A stretch of 6,316 nucleotides of DNA from positions 1 through 6,316 of the forward strand of contig JAKBCE010000143.1 in NCBI GenBank assembly GCA_021808195.1, written 5' to 3'. This document shows positions 1 through 5,466 of this stretch, piece after piece. This DNA is from Pseudomonadota bacterium (lineage in GTDB: Bacteria > Pseudomonadota > Gammaproteobacteria > Steroidobacterales > Steroidobacteraceae). The translations under genes were made by a program, and so were the position numbers. The notes under the pieces were generated by a model. It was not told the origin of the DNA and ran no database searches. It was given only the letters and a program-made list of their open reading frames with translations. Position 1 is the first letter of the stretch. Each line of letters begins with the position of its first letter.

Positions 1-530
1 ACGAACGCCGGCACCAGCACCGACAACGGTACGTCGATCGGTGCGGCGTAGCCCTTGCCGCCGGCGATGTGGGTGAACACGGCGATGTCGCTCTCGCGCG
101 TCTGGTGCAGCATGAAATCCTTCAGGGGCGCCTCGGCGCGCGCGAGCGCGGCGCTCATGCTGATCGTGCCGGCCGCGTACGGCTGGTAGGCGTTCTGATC
201 GATCTGACGGATGACTGGGGACATCACGAAAAAGGTGAGAAACAGCGCCAGTCCGATCAGGATCTGATTCGGCGGGGTTTGGCCCGCACCGAGCGCCTGG
301 CGCAGAATGCCGAGCACAATCACGATGCGCGTGAACGCGGTCATCATCAGCAGGATCGCCGGCAGGAGCGACAGCGCCGTCATCAGCGCCAGGACCTGCA
401 GCGTCAGCGTGTAGGTCTGCGTCCCGGCGTGCGTCTGGACGCTGAAGGCGGGGATGCCCGGTGCGGCCAGCGCCGCGACCGGCGCGAGGGCGAGCAGCAG
501 CAACGGCCAGGTCTTGCGCAGTGCGCTCAT
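1..530 (-). CDS. fliP: Flagellar export gate protein FliP (C-terminal part missing, cut by the window edge)
   Basis: FliP is a core subunit of the inner-membrane export gate of the flagellar type III secretion system, where it forms the FliP5-FliQ4-FliR1 pore. Reading from the ATG at 530 leftward, 176 codons are open to the edge, against about 245 residues for full FliP, so roughly the last 70 are outside. Residues 1-23 form a signal peptide (positive MSALRK, then a leucine/alanine core ending ALAA), as expected for FliP, which is one of few flagellar proteins with a cleaved signal. The family hallmark MMTAFTRIVIVLGILR follows, then the QTPPNQ segment and a hydrophobic stretch ending in FFVMSP. 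The start overlaps the fliO stop (ATGA), and a strong ribosome site AAGGAG sits inside fliO at 540-545, nine bases from the ATG. The sequence shows the family clearly. fliQ, fliR and flhB would be expected next, outside the window. Confidence 0.96.
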   Translation of the reverse strand, partial: MSALRKTWPLLLLALAPVAALAAPGIPAFSVQTHAGTQTYTLTLQVLALMTALSLLPAILLMMTAFTRIVIVLGILRQALGAGQTPPNQILIGLALFLTFFVMSPVIRQIDQNAYQPYAAGTISMSAALARAEAPLKDFMLHQTRESDIAVFTHIAGGKGYAAPIDVPLSVLVPAF

Positions 531-910
531 TTGCCGAGGCTCCTTTTCAGCAGCGCGGCGAATGTGGGGCGTGCCGTGGCGAGTGCTTCCGGCGCGGACT
601 TGCCGATCTCGATCGGCTGGGCGAGCACGTGCAGGGCAGTGACGCGCCCGGGCGCGACGCCGAGCAGGATCTGCGCCTCGCCGACCTTCAGCAGTACGGC
701 GCGCTCCTTGGGGCCGAGCGGCGTGCTGGCAACGATCTCGAGCGCATTGCCGGCTCGGTTGCCGAGCATGCGCATCCGCCGCGCGAGCCAGGCGAGCGCG
801 AAGATTGCGGCGAGAACGGCGAGCAGGGCGAAAGTGACGGACACCAGTCCGCCGGCGCTCACTGCGGGTGCGGCGCTGCCGGCGGCCGGAGCGGCGAACA
901 GTGGACTCAT
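527..910 (-). CDS. fliO: Flagellar biosynthesis protein FliO
   Basis: FliO is a small membrane protein that helps assemble the FliP ring of the export gate and is not kept in the finished structure. The 127-residue length matches the family (about 120 in E. coli). The N-terminus is Ala/Gly/Pro-rich, one transmembrane helix spans about residues 22-43, and it is followed by the basic stop-transfer ARRMRM. The cytoplasmic domain carries the typical FliO pattern: a strand around EIVAST, then GPKERAVLLKVGEAQILLGV, then a variable tail. The ATG at 910 overlaps the fliN stop as ATGA, and the stop overlaps the fliP start in the same way, so translation is probably coupled. No clear ribosome site precedes the start. 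FliO diverges strongly in sequence, but its position between fliN and fliP and the membrane-then-beta layout make the call firm. Confidence 0.93.
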   Translation of the reverse strand: MSPLFAAPAAGSAAPAVSAGGLVSVTFALLAVLAAIFALAWLARRMRMLGNRAGNALEIVASTPLGPKERAVLLKVGEAQILLGVAPGRVTALHVLAQPIEIGKSAPEALATARPTFAALLKRSLGK

Positions 911-1254
911 TTGAGTTTGCGCAAGCGCTCTGCGGGGCTGATGACGTCGGTCAGACGGATACCAAAGCGTTCGTTGACGACTACCACCTCGCCGTGTGCG
1001 ACCAGTGTGCCGTTGACGTACACGTCGAGCGGTTCACCCGCGGTGCGGTCCAATTCGACCACGGACCCTTGGTTCAGCTGCAGGAAGTTGCGAATCGGAA
1101 TGCGGGTGCGGCCGACCTCCATCGAGAGCGTGACGGGAACGTCGAGAATGACTTCGAGGTTGACGTCACGGGCGTCCTGTTTGCCGCTGTCATCGGTCAA
1201 ATCCTGGAACTCGGCCGGTTGGGCCTGAACATTGGCATTCATGGGGATGCTCAC
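907..1254 (-). CDS. fliN: Flagellar motor switch protein FliN
   Basis: FliN forms the lower part of the cytoplasmic C-ring, binds FliM, and docks the FliH-FliI export ATPase complex. The protein is 115 residues from the GTG at 1254. A poorly conserved acidic lead (about 1-32) precedes a full SpoA domain (about 36-107), with LNQGSVVELDRTAGEPLDVYV and then NERFGIRLTDVIS, close to textbook FliN. The start is uncertain. GTG at 1254 overlaps the fliM stop as GTGA, in line with the ATGA overlaps at the next two junctions. The in-frame ATG at 1242 would give 111 residues and has a weak GTGAG ribosome site seven bases upstream. Either leaves the SpoA domain whole. It is the third gene of the fliLMNOP operon. 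Confidence 0.96.
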   Translation of the reverse strand: MSIPMNANVQAQPAEFQDLTDDSGKQDARDVNLEVILDVPVTLSMEVGRTRIPIRNFLQLNQGSVVELDRTAGEPLDVYVNGTLVAHGEVVVVNERFGIRLTDVISPAERLRKLK

Positions 1255-2255
1255 TTACGGTTGACTTGGATCGGCTCAGGAATGTTGCGGGCGCGCCGCA
1301 GGCGCTCCTCGATCTTCACTGCCTGGTGGCCGCGCGAGGTGCCGAGCGAGCCGCGGAATACCGGCACGTCCTCGGCGATCATGGTGACCTTGCCGGTGAA
1401 ATCGCACGGCAGGATGTCGCCGGCTTTGAGGTTCAGCAGGTCGGCGAGCGATACCTGGGTGTGCCCGACCAGTGTGGTGAGCGCGAGCTCGGCGTCTTCC
1501 ATCTCCTCGCGCAGCGACTGCATCCAGCGCTCGTCCTTCTCCATCCGATCGCTGGCGACGCCGGCATCGAGCACTTCGCGCAGCGGTTCGATCATCGCGT
1601 ATGGCATGGCGACGTGCAGGTTGCCGCCGGCACCGTCGAGCTCGATGTGAAATGAGGTGACCACCACGATCTCGGATGGCGAGACGATGTTGGCGAAGTG
1701 TGGGTTGATCTCCGACTGCAGGTACTCCAGCTGCAGATCCGCCACGTGTGACCAGGCTTCGTGCAGGTCGGCGAACACGCTGCGCAGGACCAGGTGGATG
1801 ATGCGCTGTTCGGTGGCCGTGAACTCGCGGCCTTCGATCTTGGCATGCCGGCCGGTGCCGCCGAAGAAGTTGTCGACGACGGAAAACACCAGCTTCGGGT
1901 CGAGTACGATCAGTGCGGTGCCGCGCAGCGGATTGAAGCGCACCAGGTTCAGGCTGGTCGGTACGTGCAGGGTGTGGACGAATTCGCTGAATTTCTTGAT
2001 CTGCACCGGACCGACGGCCACTTCCGGGGCGCGGCGCAGCAGGTTGTACAGGCTTACGCGGTGCAGCCGCGCGAAGCGCTCGTTGATCATCTCGAGCGTG
2101 GGCATGCGCCCGCGCACGATGCGTACCTGGTTGGCGAAGTCGTAGTTGCGCGCTTCGCCCGGAGCGACCTGCGGCTCGGTGCTCACCGCTCCGGTGTCGA
2201 CGCCGTGCAGCAGCGCGTCGATTTCGGCCTGGTCGAGTATCTTCTCGTTGCTCAT
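1251..2255 (-). CDS. fliM: Flagellar motor switch protein FliM
   Basis: FliM is the C-ring subunit that binds phosphorylated CheY and turns the motor between rotation directions. The protein has 334 residues, the usual length. Near the N-terminus, residues 6-16 contain QAEIDALL, the CheY-binding peptide followed by a linker. The middle domain (about 45-235) has the conserved FFGGTGR turn at 130-136, which contacts FliG and neighbouring FliM. The C-terminal SpoA domain (about 255-322), which pairs with FliN, includes the LADLLNLKAGDILPCD segment. All key parts are present, so CheY-dependent switching is expected. The ATG at 2255 starts 22 bases after the fliL stop. No good Shine-Dalgarno is visible in that C-rich gap, so the choice of start rests on the CheY peptide sitting at the expected distance from the N-terminus. 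Confidence 0.97.
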   Translation of the reverse strand: MSNEKILDQAEIDALLHGVDTGAVSTEPQVAPGEARNYDFANQVRIVRGRMPTLEMINERFARLHRVSLYNLLRRAPEVAVGPVQIKKFSEFVHTLHVPTSLNLVRFNPLRGTALIVLDPKLVFSVVDNFFGGTGRHAKIEGREFTATEQRIIHLVLRSVFADLHEAWSHVADLQLEYLQSEINPHFANIVSPSEIVVVTSFHIELDGAGGNLHVAMPYAMIEPLREVLDAGVASDRMEKDERWMQSLREEMEDAELALTTLVGHTQVSLADLLNLKAGDILPCDFTGKVTMIAEDVPVFRGSLGTSRGHQAVKIEERLRRARNIPEPIQVNRK

Positions 2256-2277
2256 GGGGGCGTGGGTATGGGCTCGG

Positions 2278-2793
2278 TTACTGCATCACGAAGCTGGTGA
2301 AGTAGATGGCTGCGACGCGGCTGGGGTGACCGCCGGCATCGGCGACGATTTTGCGGATCGCGGTGAGCACCGCGGCGCGCAGCTGCTGCTTGCCGGCCTC
2401 GGTGGCGAGTACGGTGGCCTGCTGCGAGCCGAGCAGCAGCAGCAGGTTGTTGCGCACCACCGGATCGTTCTGTTCGATGAGCGTGAGGGTCTTCGGGTCG
2501 CGCGACATGACCTGCAGAGCCACCTGCAGATAGCGGGCCTGCTGGCTGCCCTGGAAATTGACGACGAAGGGTTTCAGCGGCAGGTAGTGCGGCGGGCCGG
2601 ACGGGTGGTGGACCGCCTTGGCCTGAGACTTCCCGATCGCCTTGGAGTGCATCAGCAGGAAGCCGCCACCGGCGGCAGCGCAGATCAGCACCCCGGCCAG
2701 GGTGATCGTCAGCCACAGGGGCAGGGCGCGCTTTTTCTTTTCAGGGACCTCGGCGACGTCGACGGGGACGGCAGCTTCGGGTGCGGTGGCCAT
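2278..2793 (-). CDS. fliL: Flagellar basal body-associated protein FliL
   Basis: FliL is a single-pass inner-membrane protein that encircles or supports the MotA/MotB stators and affects motor torque. The 171-residue product has a short cytoplasmic end with a basic EKKKR patch, one transmembrane helix at about 25-48, a poorly conserved linker, and a periplasmic domain (about 70-171) with LKPFVVNF, a YLQVALQVM strand and RNNLLLLLGSQ, ending in YFTSFVMQ. These are the usual FliL landmarks of the stomatin-like fold, and the hydrophobic-aromatic C-terminus is typical. It is the first gene of the minus-strand operon. A GGAG ribosome site at 2805-2808 lies 11 bases before the ATG, and a consensus sigma-54 promoter is 46 bases upstream. 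In Pseudomonas fliK often precedes fliL in this operon. Here fliK is not next to it, and fliL has its own promoter. Confidence 0.94.
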   Translation of the reverse strand: MATAPEAAVPVDVAEVPEKKKRALPLWLTITLAGVLICAAAGGGFLLMHSKAIGKSQAKAVHHPSGPPHYLPLKPFVVNFQGSQQARYLQVALQVMSRDPKTLTLIEQNDPVVRNNLLLLLGSQQATVLATEAGKQQLRAAVLTAIRKIVADAGGHPSRVAAIYFTSFVMQ

Positions 2794-2838
2794 GGGCGGT
2801 GCGACTCCAATCCGTGAAATACGGGTGCGACCGACCAG

Positions 2839-2854
2839 TGCAATGGCTGTGCCA
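2839..2854 (-). promoter_or_regulatory. Sigma-54 (-24/-12) promoter of the fliLMNOP operon
   Basis: Read on the minus strand the site is TGGCACAGCCATTGCA, which matches TGGCAC-N5-TTGCA at every defined base, with the essential GG and GC separated by the required 10 bases. The start of transcription should fall near 2828, leaving a leader of about 35 bases before the fliL ATG. Known biology of FleQ/FlrA systems puts the fliL operon in the sigma-54-dependent early class. The activator binding site was not identified. Confidence 0.92.
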
Positions 2855-2912
2855 CGGGCTCCTGAAGGCGCTTAACCTAATGAATTACAAGATGTTTCAC
2901 GCGAGAACAGAG

Positions 2913-2928
2913 TGTGAGGCAGATCACA
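2913..2928. promoter_or_regulatory. Perfect CRP/Vfr/Clp-family binding site
   Basis: The sequence TGTGAGGCAGATCACA fits TGTGA-N6-TCACA exactly, all ten defined positions of the CRP-family operator. It lies 202 bases ahead of the FleQ-like start and about 92 bases upstream of the predicted fliL transcript start (counting to the centre of the site). In Pseudomonas aeruginosa the CRP homologue Vfr binds and represses fleQ, and in Xanthomonas the CRP-like protein Clp responds to cyclic-di-GMP. Which family member acts here, and whether it represses or activates, cannot be read from the sequence. Confidence 0.82.
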
Positions 2929-2954
2929 TGAGCGCAGGAGCGTCGGACTTCCGT

Positions 2955-2974
2955 CGTTGCCGTCGATGGCAACG
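2955..2974. repeat. 20-base inverted repeat in the control region
   Basis: Arms CGTTGCC (2955-2961) and GGCAACG (2968-2974) are exact complements around a 6-base centre. It lies 26 bases past the CRP-type site. It could be an operator, an enhancer site for one of the activators, or a hairpin in the leader of the FleQ-like mRNA. No run of T follows, so it is not a terminator. It does not match the FleQ box (GTCAAT-N2-ATTGAC) as I recall it. Confidence 0.5.
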
Positions 2975-3129
2975 TGGTGACAAGACGCTGCGCTCGGACG
3001 TGTCGCCAAAAGTGAACAATCTGGAGGCCGGTCACAGAAAGCCCCTGCGTGGATCGGCGACAGTACGTCCCACGGGGAACGCCCGTCCGGTCCGCGCCGG
3101 GCACGCCACCCGAATAACAGCAAGCAAAA

Positions 3130-4320
3130 ATGGGTACCCTGATGGCCGCCAGTGAATGTGTCCCGGATATCGCCTTCGAGCACGCCAAACGCAGTGAAGG
3201 TGCCGCCGGGGCAGGTGTCCCGAGTGTCGAGGAAGGGGCGCGACTGCCGAGCGGCACTTCTGCGGCCATCCGCGCCGTCATCAGCCTGATCCGCCAGGTC
3301 GCCGGGTTCGATTCCACGGTGCTGGTCCTCGGGGAGTCCGGCACTGGCAAGGAAGTGGCCGCCCGCGCCATTCATGAGCTCAGCCCGCGGCGCAACCGAC
3401 CCTTCGTGGCGGTCAACTGCGGGGCGATTCCGGCCGATCTGCTCGAATCCGAGCTGTTCGGCCACGAGAAGGGAGCCTTCACCGGCGCAATCGCCGCCCG
3501 CAAGGGCCGCTTCGAGATCGCCGAGGGCGGCACGCTGTTCCTCGACGAGATCGGTGACATGAGTCCCTCGATGCAGGTGAAGCTCCTGCGGGTGCTGCAG
3601 GAACGGGTGTTCGAGCGCGTCGGTAACCACGCGCCGATCCGCTGCAACGTGCGCATCATTGCCGCCACGCACCGCAACCTCGAGGCCTCGATTGCACAAG
3701 GCACCTTCCGCGAGGACCTGTTCCATCGCCTGAACGTCTTTCCGATCGAGATGCCGGCGCTGCGCGAGCGGCGAGAAGACCTCCCGGCGCTCGTCAACGA
3801 ATTCGCCGCGCGCAACGCAGCCGAGGGGCGCGGCATGGTCCGCTTCAGCCCGCGTGCGCTCGCCGCGCTCGGCGTGTACGCCTGGAGCGGCAACGTGCGC
3901 GAGCTGTCCAATCTGGTCGAGCGCCTCTCGATCGTGCGGGCCGGCCAGACGGTCGATCTGACTGATCTGCCGCCGAAGTACCAGCCGCCGCAGGAGTGGT
4001 CTTGCGAGGCGGAGATCGCTGCCGTCTGCGTCGAGCCCGTGACGGCGACCTGCGAGCCGGCGCTGACGGATCTCGAGGCGCTCGAGTTGCTCGAGTCCGC
4101 GCCCCCGGCGCGCGATGCAGCCGATCCGTGCGCGCTGCCCGAGCAGGGCATCGATCTGCGCGAGCATTTGCTCACGATCGAACGGGCGCTGGTGCAGCAG
4201 GCACTCGCGCGCGCCAACGGCACCGTGGCTCAGGCGGCCCGCCTGCTGAATCTGCGTCGTACGACGCTCGTCGAGCGTCTGCGCAAACTCGGTTTCACCG
4301 AACCGGCGACGGAAGTTTGA
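3130..4320 (+). CDS. fleQ: FleQ/FlrA-like sigma-54 activator lacking the N-terminal receiver-like domain
   Basis: This is a bacterial enhancer-binding protein, an AAA+ ATPase that opens sigma-54 promoters and is probably the top regulator of this cluster. From ATG 3130 it has 396 residues; FleQ of Pseudomonas has about 490. Residues 1-40 are an unstructured-looking lead. The AAA+ core (about 42-283) has Walker A GESGTGKE (68-75), GAFTGA (115-120), which contacts sigma-54, Walker B LFLDE (136-140), the arginine-finger region [13 protein letters not shown] (from 193) and sensor II GNVREL (254-259). A 55-residue acidic linker with several cysteines leads to a Fis-type helix-turn-helix (about 364-388, [15 protein letters not shown]), whose RRTTLVE is characteristic of FleQ. 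The FleQ receiver-like domain is absent, and an in-frame TAA at 3115 rules out a longer frame. Neither ATG 3130 nor ATG 3142 has a strong ribosome site. The family call is firm; the ortholog name is likely. Confidence 0.85.
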   Translation: MGTLMAASECVPDIAFEHAKRSEGAAGAGVPSVEEGARLPSGTSAAIRAVISLIRQVAGFDSTVLVLGESGTGKEVAARAIHELSPRRNRPFVAVNCGAIPADLLESELFGHEKGAFTGAIAARKGRFEIAEGGTLFLDEIGDMSPSMQVKLLRVLQERVFERVGNHAPIRCNVRIIAATHRNLEASIAQGTFREDLFHRLNVFPIEMPALRERREDLPALVNEFAARNAAEGRGMVRFSPRALAALGVYAWSGNVRELSNLVERLSIVRAGQTVDLTDLPPKYQPPQEWSCEAEIAAVCVEPVTATCEPALTDLEALELLESAPPARDAADPCALPEQGIDLREHLLTIERALVQQALARANGTVAQAARLLNLRRTTLVERLRKLGFTEPATEV

Positions 4321-4327
4321 CACCCGG

Positions 4328-4346
4328 GCGCGGCGGGTTGCCGCGC
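4328..4346 (+). repeat. GC-rich hairpin after the FleQ-like gene
   Basis: GCGCGGC (4328-4334), a 5-base loop, and GCCGCGC (4340-4346) form a perfect 7-base-pair stem beginning eight bases after the FleQ-like stop. There is no T-run directly behind it; a second inverted repeat abuts it instead. It may protect the 3' end of the mRNA or cause partial termination, but it does not meet the usual criteria for an intrinsic terminator. Confidence 0.5.
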
Positions 4347-4364
4347 GCGTGATGCACGTCACGC
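4347..4364. promoter_or_regulatory. CRP-like palindrome GCGTGA-N6-TCACGC
   Basis: GCGTGA (4347-4352) and TCACGC (4359-4364) are exact complements around TGCACG. The inner GTGA-N6-TCAC matches the strongest bases of the CRP-family site, while the outer T/A pair of the consensus is replaced by C/G. Its centre is about 55 bases upstream of the predicted start of the FleR-like transcript. As RNA it would form a 6-base-pair hairpin followed by TTT, so a weak terminator for the FleQ-like gene is an alternative reading. Confidence 0.5.
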
Positions 4365-4384
4365 TTTAGGAGCACTTTCTCGCC

Positions 4385-4400
4385 AGGCACGGCAATTGCA
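4385..4400 (+). promoter_or_regulatory. Sigma-54 (-24/-12) promoter of the FleR-like gene and fliEF
   Basis: AGGCACGGCAATTGCA matches the consensus except for the first T, with the GG and GC elements 10 bases apart. Transcription should start near 4411, about 26 bases before the ATG of the FleR-like gene. No further promoter was seen ahead of fliE, so this one probably serves the FleR-like gene, fliE, fliF and whatever follows. The placement agrees with a FleQ-activates-fleR hierarchy. Confidence 0.9.
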
Positions 4401-4433
4401 TTCCCCCCTGCAGCATCCCTGCGATTGGGGGAA
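4401..4433 (+). promoter_or_regulatory. Ribosome binding site of the FleR-like gene with an upstream complementary (anti-SD) stretch
   Basis: The Shine-Dalgarno GGGGGA (4427-4432) is four bases before ATG 4437 and decides this start over the in-frame TTG at 4425. TTCCCCC at 4401-4407 is an exact complement of GGGGGAA at 4427-4433. The C-rich arm lies upstream of the predicted sigma-54 transcript start (about 4411), so only RNA reading through from the FleQ-like gene could form the pairing. Confidence 0.6.
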
Positions 4434-4436
4434 TCG

Positions 4437-5456
4437 ATGTCAGAACTTCACGCGCCACAACCTGCCGTCAACATCAGCGCCCAGAGCGTCCCGGAACCGG
4501 TCGCCTGTGCCGCGAGCTCGCAGCACCTGCTCGAACTGTCGCGCCGGGTCGCCGCCAGCGGCTGCACGGTGTTGATCTGGGGTGAATCCGGCACCGGCAA
4601 GGAGGTGCTCGCCCGCTACATCCATCGGCGCAGTCCGCGTGCCAGCGGCCCGTTCGTCGCCGTCAATTGCGCGGCGATCCCTGAGAACATGCTCGAAGCG
4701 ATGCTGTTCGGCTACGAGCGCGGCAGCTTCACCGGCGCGCACGCGACCCATCCGGGCAAGTTCGAGCAGGCCCAGGGCGGCACGCTGCTGCTCGATGAAG
4801 TGACCGAGATGCCGCTCGGGCTGCAGGCGAAACTGCTGCGCGTGCTGCAGGAGCGCGAGGTGGAGCGGCTCGGCGGACGGGAGACGATCAGTCTCGACGT
4901 GCGCGTCATCGCCACCACCAACCGGCGGCTGCGCGAGGAGGTTGCGGCGGGGCACTTCCGCGAGGACCTGTACTATCGGCTTAACGTATTCCCGCTCGCG
5001 ATCGCGCCGCTGCGTCAGCGCCGTGACGATGTATTGCCGCTGGCCATGCAGCTGCTCACCGGTCATTGCCGCCCCGGCAAGCAGATCCCCGCGCTCAGCG
5101 CCGAGGCGGCGCACCGTCTGCTCACCTATCCCTGGCCGGGCAACGTGCGCGAGCTCGACAACCTGCTGCAGCGAGCGCTGATCCTGCTCAACGGCCCTGT
5201 CATCGGCGCCGAGCACATCCAGTTCGAGCTCGCCAATGATGCGCCGGCGCTCGAGGCTGCGCCGGCCGCCGAGTGCACGCTCAGCTCGCTCGCCGGCTCG
5301 CTCATCCAGGCCGAGCGTGACCTGATCCTCGATGCGCTGAAGAGCGGTCAGGGCAGCCGGCGCGAGGCGGCCGAACGCCTCGGCATCAGCCCGCGCACCT
5401 TGCGTTACAAGCTGGCCCGCCTGCGTGAGGCCGGCGTCGAAGTTCCGGCGGCCTGA
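4437..5456 (+). CDS. fleR: FleR/FlrC-like sigma-54 activator lacking a receiver domain
   Basis: This second enhancer-binding protein has 339 residues; FleR and FlrC have about 470-490 because they begin with a phospho-acceptor receiver domain. Here only about 25 residues precede the AAA+ core (about 27-265). Visible are Walker A GESGTGKE (49-56), GSFTGA (96-101) in place of GAFTGA, Walker B LLLDE (117-121), [13 protein letters not shown] (174-186) and sensor II GNVREL (235-240). A short linker leads to a Fis-type helix-turn-helix (about 304-332) with [20 protein letters not shown], very like FleR/FlrC. The [20 protein letters not shown] stretch also points to FleR. FleR normally drives later hook, basal-body and filament genes after phosphorylation by FleS. 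No kinase gene is adjacent here. A sigma-54 promoter precedes the gene, and fliE begins 10 bases after its stop, which implies co-transcription. Confidence 0.85.
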   Translation: MSELHAPQPAVNISAQSVPEPVACAASSQHLLELSRRVAASGCTVLIWGESGTGKEVLARYIHRRSPRASGPFVAVNCAAIPENMLEAMLFGYERGSFTGAHATHPGKFEQAQGGTLLLDEVTEMPLGLQAKLLRVLQEREVERLGGRETISLDVRVIATTNRRLREEVAAGHFREDLYYRLNVFPLAIAPLRQRRDDVLPLAMQLLTGHCRPGKQIPALSAEAAHRLLTYPWPGNVRELDNLLQRALILLNGPVIGAEHIQFELANDAPALEAAPAAECTLSSLAGSLIQAERDLILDALKSGQGSRREAAERLGISPRTLRYKLARLREAGVEVPAA

Positions 5457-5466
5457 GGGGAACCCC

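Larger units (their letters stand above)
2794..3129. other. Divergent intergenic control region between fliL and the FleQ-like gene
   Basis: These 336 bases hold no credible gene. They contain the fliL sigma-54 promoter (2839-2854), an AT-richer patch (about 2873-2899), a perfect CRP-family palindrome (2913-2928) and a 20-base dyad (2955-2974). The spacer is too short and too interrupted by stops to encode a missing receiver domain (which needs about 360 bases) for the FleQ-like gene. The frame of that gene is closed by a TAA at 3115-3117. I could not place a convincing sigma-70 -35/-10 pair for the FleQ-like gene, so its promoter remains unassigned. Confidence 0.8.

Noticed and set aside
69..914. 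Plus-strand open frame (281 codons) across fliP and fliO
   Set aside because: Low-complexity Arg/Gln/His composition, no known domain, and it lies opposite well-recognised fliP and fliO.
3001..3062. Inverted pair TGTCGCC (3001-3007) and GGCGACA (3056-3062)
   Set aside because: Seven-base arms 48 bases apart are expected about this often by chance in a GC-rich spacer of this size.
3132..3139. Eight-base palindrome GGGTACCC at the start of the FleQ-like gene
   Set aside because: It is short and within the coding sequence, and nothing else suggests an operator there.
2872..4362. Long minus-strand open frame (496 codons) opposite the FleQ-like gene
   Set aside because: It is rich in Arg, Gln, Asp, Ala and His in the pattern of an antisense shadow of a GC-rich gene, shows no recognisable domain, and the opposite strand encodes a complete AAA+ activator.
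4328..4370. Strong intrinsic terminator between the two activator genes
   Set aside because: Two stems are present, but neither is followed by a real T-run (only TTT after the second), so I list them as inverted repeats.
4425..4436. Upstream TTG start for the FleR-like gene
   Set aside because: It overlaps the Shine-Dalgarno itself; ATG 4437 is correctly spaced from GGGGGA.
5425..5466. Upstream ATG giving a longer FliE
   Set aside because: It would add 14 residues inside the FleR-like gene in another frame, while ATG 5467 has its own ribosome site and fits the family N-terminus.
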